From DATDUW01 sp035290185 (GTDB taxonomy: Bacteria; Patescibacteriota; Patescibacteriia; UBA9934; GWF2-40-263), in assembly GCA_035290185.1 (NCBI GenBank), contig DATDUW010000027.1, positions 1-10,535 on the forward strand: a DNA stretch of 10,535 nucleotides. Direction: 5' to 3'. The position numbers and the translations under genes were made by a program. Positions 6,828 through 10,535 of the stretch are shown piece after piece (position 1 is the stretch's first letter; each line of letters opens with the position of its first letter). The notes under the pieces were generated by a model. It worked only from the letters and a program-made list of their open reading frames with translations. It ran no database searches and had not been told where the DNA came from.

Positions 6828-6944
6828 ACTTCCGTTAAGGTTGTTGAAAGAGAATCAGGAGAAAAGGCGTTACTCTTGACGTTTTCGTGACTTTATGATG
6901 TGATCATTTATAGATCTTTGACAATTTATCCGAACACTGAAAAT

Positions 6945-6950
6945 GAGGAG
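6945..6950 (+). promoter_or_regulatory. Shine-Dalgarno of the membrane-protein gene
   Basis: GAGGAG lies 4 nt before the ATG at 6955 and decides the start: another in-frame ATG at 6943 overlaps this SD and has none of its own. It is the clearest SD in the window; most other genes here have none. Upstream, 6828-6944 holds only unconvincing promoter fragments: a good -10-like TATGAT at 6894-6899 without a matching -35, and TTGACG/TTGACA at 6876 and 6918 without spaced -10 boxes. Confidence 0.7.
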
Positions 6951-6954
6951 AAAT

Positions 6955-8103
6955 ATGAGTTCTTCCGAGTACGAAGAGTATCGAAAGTCGGTCGTAGATT
7001 CAGTGATCGTCAGTGGGATGATCTTGTTTTTTTTCTATCTCTGTTTGGGTGTTGCTATTCCATTCTTGATCGACGTCCACGGGGACAACAGCTTCCATAG
7101 GAATTACAGTTCATGGAGACGGATAGAAAAGACTGCCGAAAGACGGCAGCAATTCTGGAGGGATGTTGACGCCGGGAGCATTCTATCCATAGCCCCCGTT
7201 CCTGAAGGGAACGATGCAGTGTCTGGACAAAAAAAGCTTGTGCAACAGGAAGAGATCGTTCTCTTTCGTTCATTGTTCATTAAACCCATCCCTCGAACAT
7301 GGAAGGAAATGAAGAGTGATGTCTTCAAAATAACCGGTAGTCAGTTATTTGAAGGAACCGGATTTGTGTGGTCGACAGACCCCACAAGCTCGATTTTCAG
7401 CTCTGTCTTCGAGAACGAGGTCAGAACCTACAACACAGGAGGAGGTTTGTCGGGTGTTTTGGTTCTTCCGGAGTTTAAATCGATTCCAGAACCAAAACGT
7501 TCCGATTATGATTCCTCTTCCGGTTGGATCAACATGTTCGTCGTCTGGCCGAGATGGTTCCTTTGTTGGATCTTTTTTTCAGGCTTTTTTTATTGGATGG
7601 CCGCTGCCAACATTTCCAATAAGCCCTTACACCCATTTCTCCTTCGTTGGTCTGCAGGAGGGAGGGGGTGGCAGGTGCTTCTGGTCGTTATTCTGTTACC
7701 CGTTTATGTCTTTGGAGGGGTTGGGTGGGTTGGATGGAAGGGAATCCACGGCGTCTGGCAATGTGGTCTGTTTGTTCGGGACCAGGCGAAGAGATTCTGG
7801 GTAGCAGTGAACCTTTGGCGGGAGGATGCCCACAGTCCAGAGCGGGAAGAGATTGCGGAAGCAAAATCTGCCTTGAGGACATTGATGAAGCAAGGTGGAG
7901 ATGAGCAAGACATCTTTACAGCCAGAGAACTGCTGGAGGCTCTGAGGAAACATGGGCGTGAAGCCAGAAAGACCGGTTCAAGGCCGGGATTCTTCGCAAG
8001 ATGGCTTGAACTTTCTGAGGCTGTTCGCCGCGCGAGCCTTGACCGGGCCAAGGAGAAAATTGAGCTGCTTCAAATGCAGCTCAAAGATCCAAAAGATTTC
8101 TGA
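6955..8103 (+). CDS. Membrane protein of unknown function with three predicted TM segments
   Basis: I do not recognise a family. The 382 residues show a charged N-terminus, TM1 at about 17-39 (FFFYLCLGVAIPFLI core) and a soluble loop of about 150 residues (40-190) with a basic helical start (RRIEKTAERRQQF). TM2 follows at about 192-218, TM3 at about 238-262, and then a roughly 110-residue C-terminal domain rich in Lys, Arg, Glu and Ala with predicted helices near 295-315, 323-340 and 354-377, the last with coiled-coil character. There is no cleavable signal peptide, no recognised catalytic motif and no ATP-binding loop. The start at 6955 is set by GAGGAG; an ATG at 6943 would add four residues. 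Half of the arginines (14 of 28 by my reading) use AGA/AGG, while adjacent housekeeping genes use almost only CGN, suggesting a different origin or expression class. Terminators on both sides make it a separate transcription unit. Confidence 0.9.
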   Translation: MSSSEYEEYRKSVVDSVIVSGMILFFFYLCLGVAIPFLIDVHGDNSFHRNYSSWRRIEKTAERRQQFWRDVDAGSILSIAPVPEGNDAVSGQKKLVQQEEIVLFRSLFIKPIPRTWKEMKSDVFKITGSQLFEGTGFVWSTDPTSSIFSSVFENEVRTYNTGGGLSGVLVLPEFKSIPEPKRSDYDSSSGWINMFVVWPRWFLCWIFFSGFFYWMAAANISNKPLHPFLLRWSAGGRGWQVLLVVILLPVYVFGGVGWVGWKGIHGVWQCGLFVRDQAKRFWVAVNLWREDAHSPEREEIAEAKSALRTLMKQGGDEQDIFTARELLEALRKHGREARKTGSRPGFFARWLELSEAVRRASLDRAKEKIELLQMQLKDPKDF

Positions 8104-8117
8104 CGCCTCTACACAGG

Positions 8118-8145
8118 GCGGTTTCTTCAACGGGAACCGCTTTTT
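8118..8145 (+). terminator. Rho-independent terminator after the membrane-protein gene
   Basis: GCGGTTTC (8118-8125) pairs with GGAACCGC (8133-8140), 8 bp including one G-T wobble, with a 7-nt loop and a following run of five T (8141-8145). It starts 15 nt past the TGA. Confidence 0.82.
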
Positions 8146-8170
8146 AAAATCAAGGTTGCCTCTGTGACTC

Positions 8171-8199
8171 TTGACCGCTCGCGGCGTTTCCCGTACGCT
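8171..8199 (+). promoter_or_regulatory. Candidate promoter of rpsB-tsf
   Basis: TTGACC (8171-8176) and TACGCT (8194-8199) have a 17-nt spacer. Transcription would start near 8206 and give a leader of about 110 nt. The -10 overlaps a small hairpin, ACGCT (8195-8199) with AGCGT (8204-8208), followed by a T-rich stretch. That hairpin could instead be a second weak terminator for the gene upstream, so this call is tentative. Confidence 0.4.
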
Positions 8200-8230
8200 T
8201 TAGAGCGTCTTTTATTTATTTTATCTCACA

Positions 8231-8299
8231 GGCGGAAAGACTTCTTTTCAGATCCTCCCTTCTTCTATCCATGAGAAGAATGGGCCTGAAAGAACCGCC
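8231..8299 (+). promoter_or_regulatory. Structured 5' leader of rpsB (possible S2 autoregulatory element)
   Basis: Three nested pairings make one long interrupted hairpin directly upstream of rpsB. The outer stem is GGCGG 8231-8235 with CCGCC 8295-8299. The middle stem is TTTCAG 8246-8251 with CTGAAA 8286-8291. The inner stem is CCC plus TTCTTCT (8257-8266) with AGAAGAA plus GGG (8274-8284, one bulged T), capped by a 7-nt loop. TCCTC at 8253-8257 can alternatively pair with GAGGA at 8300-8304 just outside the outer stem. rpsB leaders that bind S2 are known in other bacteria. Equating this fold with such an element is inference, since I see no similarity to those sequences. Confidence 0.45.
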
Positions 8300-8307
8300 G
8301 AGGAAAA

Positions 8308-8313
8308 AAGGAA
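8308..8313 (+). promoter_or_regulatory. Shine-Dalgarno-like sequence of rpsB
   Basis: AAGGAA lies 4 nt before the ATG at 8318, preceded by a purine-rich stretch starting at 8300. It supports the chosen start and sits immediately after the foldable leader, where structure could affect ribosome access. Confidence 0.5.
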
Positions 8314-8317
8314 CTCT

Positions 8318-9124
8318 ATGCTTACCCTTCCGAGTCTTCTCGAACTCCTTCAGGCCGGCGTCCATTTCGGCCATCAATCGTCCCGCTGGCATCCAAAAAT
8401 GCGGCCGTATATTTTTACAGAACGTGGGGGCATCCATGTTATCGATCTTGAAAAAACACGCGAGAAGCTTGAAACGGCTCTTGCGTTTGTTCGGGATGTG
8501 GCAACACGGGGGGGCACGATTCTTTTTGTTGGGACGAAACGCCAGGCGCAAGATGCCATAAAACGCGAGGCGGAGCGGTGTGGCATGCCTTATATTCAGA
8601 ACCGGTGGCTTGGGGGGACTCTGACGAATTTTCCGGAACTGCGTCGGCTCATCCGGAGACTCAAGACGCTGCAGGAACAGCAGGAAAAGGGAGAATTGAA
8701 AAAATATACGAAAATGGAGCAGCTCTGGTTTACCCGCGAGATTGAAGATTTGAACCGGAAAGTGGGAGGGATCCGAAACATGGAACGCCGACCGGACAGC
8801 GTCTTTCTTGTGGACCTTAAACATGAAAAAACAGCTTTGGCGGAAGCAACTGTTACGAAATTACCCGTGGTGGGTTTATGTGACACGAACGTGAATCCCG
8901 AGGACGTGGCTTACCCCATCCCAGCTAATGACGACGCAACAAAAGGGATTGAGCTGTTGGTGCGACTGATGGCGGAAGCTGTGTTAGAAGGAAAGGGAGA
9001 GTGGGAAAAGCGTGCCGCAACTGGACAACAGGCTGCTCCGGTTTCGAAAACCATTGGCCTTGCAGCCAAACCAGTGGAAACAGAGACGCCAGCGTCGGAT
9101 GCCGAAAAAGAAACTGCCTCTTAA
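8318..9124 (+). CDS. rpsB: 30S ribosomal protein uS2
   Basis: Small-subunit protein added late in 30S assembly, near the platform and head. The 268 residues include the S2 signatures LLQAGVHFGHQSSRWHPKMRPYIF near the N-terminus, GIHVIDLEKT at about 38-47, FVGTKRQAQ, RWLGGTLTNF in the middle, DSVFLVDLKHE, and PVVGLCDTNVNPEDVAYPIPANDDA toward the C-terminus. The last 40 or so residues are a low-complexity Ala/Glu/Pro/Thr tail, longer than the E. coli protein's end. The ATG at 8318 is supported by AAGGAA and by the N-terminus beginning just before the conserved AGVHFGH. It is followed at 26 nt by tsf, the classic rpsB-tsf pair, with no terminator between. A long foldable leader suggests post-transcriptional control. 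Confidence 0.98.
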   Translation: MLTLPSLLELLQAGVHFGHQSSRWHPKMRPYIFTERGGIHVIDLEKTREKLETALAFVRDVATRGGTILFVGTKRQAQDAIKREAERCGMPYIQNRWLGGTLTNFPELRRLIRRLKTLQEQQEKGELKKYTKMEQLWFTREIEDLNRKVGGIRNMERRPDSVFLVDLKHEKTALAEATVTKLPVVGLCDTNVNPEDVAYPIPANDDATKGIELLVRLMAEAVLEGKGEWEKRAATGQQAAPVSKTIGLAAKPVETETPASDAEKETAS

Positions 9125-9150
9125 TTTCCCGGTTTTTTCATCCGAATCAT

Positions 9151-9738
9151 ATGATTGATGCTCAAGCCGTTATGCGGCTGCGCCAAGCCACCGGGGCCGG
9201 ACTCATGGATGCCAAAGCCGTGCTCCAAGAGACAGAAGGTGATGCGGAAAAGGCTGTTGACCTCCTTCGCAAGCGCGGCCTCGTGAAGGCAGAGAAAAAA
9301 GCCGATCGGCAGACGCGCGAAGGACGTGTCGTCTCCTATCTTCATGCAACTGGCAAGATCGGGGCTTTGGTGGAAGTGTTGTGTGAAACCGATTTTGTGG
9401 CGCGCAATGAGTTGTTCAGCGACCTCTGTCATGATCTTGCGCTTCACGTGACAGCTGCCGATCCTCTCTATGTCCGTCGAGAAGAAGTCCCGTCGGAAAC
9501 CATTGAAAAGGAAAAAATAATTTACCGGGAAGAGGTGCAGGGCCAGGGAAAGCCCGCTGACATTGTGGAGAAAATCATCGAAGGGAAGCTGAATAAGTAT
9601 TTTTCACAGGTCTGCCTTTTGGAACAGCCGTTCGTCAAAGACGATGTTAAGACCGTCGGCGACCTGGTAAAGGAAAAAATCGCGGCATTGGGAGAAAATA
9701 TCCAGGTGGCCAGATTCAGCCGCTTCGTCATTGGTTAA
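9151..9738 (+). CDS. tsf: Translation elongation factor EF-Ts
   Basis: Nucleotide-exchange factor that releases GDP from EF-Tu during elongation. It has 195 residues, the short single-core type seen in Thermus and many small-genome bacteria, rather than the roughly 280 of E. coli. The N-terminal UBA-like helix bundle (residues 1-45) carries RQATGAGLMDAKAVLQE. The EF-Tu contact motif TDFVAR is at 80-85, and the region after KIIEGKLNKYFSQVCLLEQPFVKDD is the standard dimerisation/C-terminal part. The frame is open back to about 9001 inside rpsB, but conserved EF-Ts sequence starts at the ATG at 9151. There is no SD; translation may be coupled to rpsB, whose stop is 26 nt upstream. A hairpin terminator follows the TAA. 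Confidence 0.97.
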   Translation: MIDAQAVMRLRQATGAGLMDAKAVLQETEGDAEKAVDLLRKRGLVKAEKKADRQTREGRVVSYLHATGKIGALVEVLCETDFVARNELFSDLCHDLALHVTAADPLYVRREEVPSETIEKEKIIYREEVQGQGKPADIVEKIIEGKLNKYFSQVCLLEQPFVKDDVKTVGDLVKEKIAALGENIQVARFSRFVIG

Positions 9739-9754
9739 ACAAATACTCCCCAGC

Positions 9755-9784
9755 CAAATCCGCCTTCATTCGGGCGGATTTGTG
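9755..9784 (+). terminator. Hairpin terminator after tsf
   Basis: A perfect 10-bp inverted repeat, CAAATCCGCC (9755-9764) with GGCGGATTTG (9773-9782), has an 8-nt loop. The 3' arm ends in TTT and is followed only by a mixed T/G sequence, so the U-tract is weak. It starts 16 nt after the tsf stop and ends just before the gap promoter. Confidence 0.7.
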
Positions 9785-9790
9785 TTATAG

Positions 9791-9819
9791 TTGTGTTATT
9801 CTTTTTGGAATCTCATAAA
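9791..9819 (+). promoter_or_regulatory. Probable promoter of the GAPDH gene
   Basis: TTGTGT (9791-9796) and CATAAA (9814-9819) are separated by 17 nt. A start near 9826 leaves a U-rich leader of about 9 nt before the ATG at 9835, too short for an SD. It resembles the murA promoter in giving an almost leaderless mRNA. Confidence 0.5.
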
Positions 9820-9834
9820 ACTTTTTCTATTTTT

Positions 9835-10535
9835 ATGTCTTCGACCGCTTCTCCCTTGTGCCTTGCGATCAATGGTTTTGGTCGCATTGGCCGCACTGTG
9901 TTCAAGGCCGGCTTTGAGCGTCCCGGTGTTCGGTTCGTGGCAATCAACGATCTTACCGAACCAAAAATTTTGGCTCATTTGCTTACCCACGATTCCGTTT
10001 TTCGAACGTGGCCGCACAAAGTCGAATGCGATGCGAAAAATTTGATTGTGGATGGAATCAAAATTCCGGTTATTGCCGAAACGGATCCGGCTAAACTTCC
10101 TTGGAAGGAGCACGGCGTGGATGTTGTCCTCGAATGTACGGGTCGGTTTACGAATGCAGAGGACGCTTCAAAACATTTAGAAGCCGGAGCAAAGAAAGTG
10201 GTTATTTCCGCCCCGGCCAAAGGTGTGCCAACGTATCTTATGGGTGTGAATCATAAGCAGTGTCGAAAAACGGATCGGATTGTGAATAACGCTTCCTGCA
10301 CGACGAATTCGATCGCGCCCGTGGCCCAGATTATGGAAGAGACGTTCGGTGTGCGTAAAGCCATGATGACGACCGTCCATTCGGTCACAGCCGAACAGAA
10401 TATCGTGGATGGCCTGCCTCCCAAACGGCACCCGGATCTGCGCCGGGCGCGCGCGGCACTCACCAACATTGTCCCGACTTCCACGGGAGCGGCCAAGGCA
10501 ACGGCGGAAGTGGTTCCAACCTTGAAAGGCAAGTT
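9835..10535 (+). CDS. gap: Glyceraldehyde-3-phosphate dehydrogenase, 5' part (cut by window end)
   Basis: Glycolytic enzyme converting glyceraldehyde-3-phosphate, NAD+ and phosphate to 1,3-bisphosphoglycerate. The window holds 233 residues of an expected 330-345; the frame is still open at the end. The N-terminal Rossmann loop INGFGRIGR is at 12-20, with D39 in AINDL at the end of the second strand, consistent with NAD+ use. The catalytic site NNASCTTNS has nucleophile C155, and the general base is H182 in TTVHS. TSTGAAKA at 216-223 binds phosphate. The S-loop reads DGLPPKRHPDLRRARA, about four residues longer than the common DGPHKDLRRARA form. The ATG at 9835 gives about eight extra residues before the usual start of the fold, and no SD is present. 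It has its own promoter after the tsf terminator. Confidence 0.97.
   Translation, partial: MSSTASPLCLAINGFGRIGRTVFKAGFERPGVRFVAINDLTEPKILAHLLTHDSVFRTWPHKVECDAKNLIVDGIKIPVIAETDPAKLPWKEHGVDVVLECTGRFTNAEDASKHLEAGAKKVVISAPAKGVPTYLMGVNHKQCRKTDRIVNNASCTTNSIAPVAQIMEETFGVRKAMMTTVHSVTAEQNIVDGLPPKRHPDLRRARAALTNIVPTSTGAAKATAEVVPTLKGK

Noticed and set aside
6876..6899. TTGACG/TATGAT as promoter of the membrane-protein gene
   Set aside because: The spacer is only 12 nt; each half looks good alone but the pair is not a standard promoter.
8195..8208. ACGCT/AGCGT hairpin with T-rich tail as a second terminator
   Set aside because: Only a 5-bp stem, and it overlaps a plausible rpsB -10 box; the stronger terminator at 8118-8145 already does this job.
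8216..8824. 202-codon minus-strand ORF opposite rpsB and its leader
   Set aside because: Antisense to conserved rpsB, with no recognisable protein features.
9001..9150. Upstream extension of tsf beginning at a GTG inside rpsB
   Set aside because: The extra 50 residues overlap rpsB in another frame and precede the conserved EF-Ts N-terminus, which begins at the ATG at 9151.
1..10535. CRISPR array, tRNA/rRNA genes, insertion sequences, toxin-antitoxin or defence cassette
   Set aside because: I found no repeat-spacer pattern, cloverleaf, transposase/integrase motif or paired small toxin-like ORFs; almost all of the DNA is accounted for by the listed genes and signals.

Overview
This 10.5 kb stretch is an ordinary, tightly packed housekeeping region of a bacterial chromosome. 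The gene set, the short intergenic gaps, the compact bL28 with two CxxC pairs, the short EF-Ts and the scarcity of Shine-Dalgarno (SD) sequences suggest a member of the Candidate Phyla Radiation (Patescibacteria). That placement is inference from protein flavour, not a proven assignment. TGA is used as a normal stop (trxA, murA, rpmB and the membrane protein), so the TGA=glycine code of Gracilibacteria/Absconditabacteria does not apply. Base composition is near or slightly above half G+C in the genes, with T-rich spacers.

Layout. 1-1332 is the 3' part of infB (IF-2), whose start lies outside the window. It is followed closely by trxA (thioredoxin) and a strong terminator. Next comes trxB (thioredoxin reductase) followed at 24 nt by a glutamate dehydrogenase, together a probable two-gene unit. 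murA (first committed step of peptidoglycan synthesis) has its own promoter placed so close to the ATG that the mRNA should be essentially leaderless. murA converges with a minus-strand rpmB (bL28), and the two share a bidirectional terminator. Divergent from rpmB is a site-2-protease-like M50 membrane metalloprotease. From about 6500 to 8150 lies an accessory-looking island of two unrecognised genes. The first encodes a 73-residue acidic protein with a near-consensus promoter and a perfect 15-bp terminator. The second encodes a 382-residue protein with three predicted membrane segments, a good SD and very different arginine codon use. The last part holds rpsB-tsf (S2 and EF-Ts), preceded by a leader that can fold into a long composite hairpin, then a terminator, a promoter and the first two thirds of a GAPDH gene cut by the window end.

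How the genes work together. infB, rpsB, tsf and rpmB serve translation. trxA and trxB form the complete NADPH-thioredoxin disulfide-reduction pair. Glutamate dehydrogenase and GAPDH link nitrogen/carbon metabolism and glycolysis to NAD(P)H. murA serves the cell wall, and the M50 protease probably performs intramembrane or membrane-associated proteolysis. I see no CRISPR array, transposase, integrase, tRNA, rRNA or recognisable defence cassette. The parts most worth a second look are the membrane-protein gene with foreign-looking codon use, the small-ORF transcription unit, the rpsB leader fold and the leaderless-type murA promoter.
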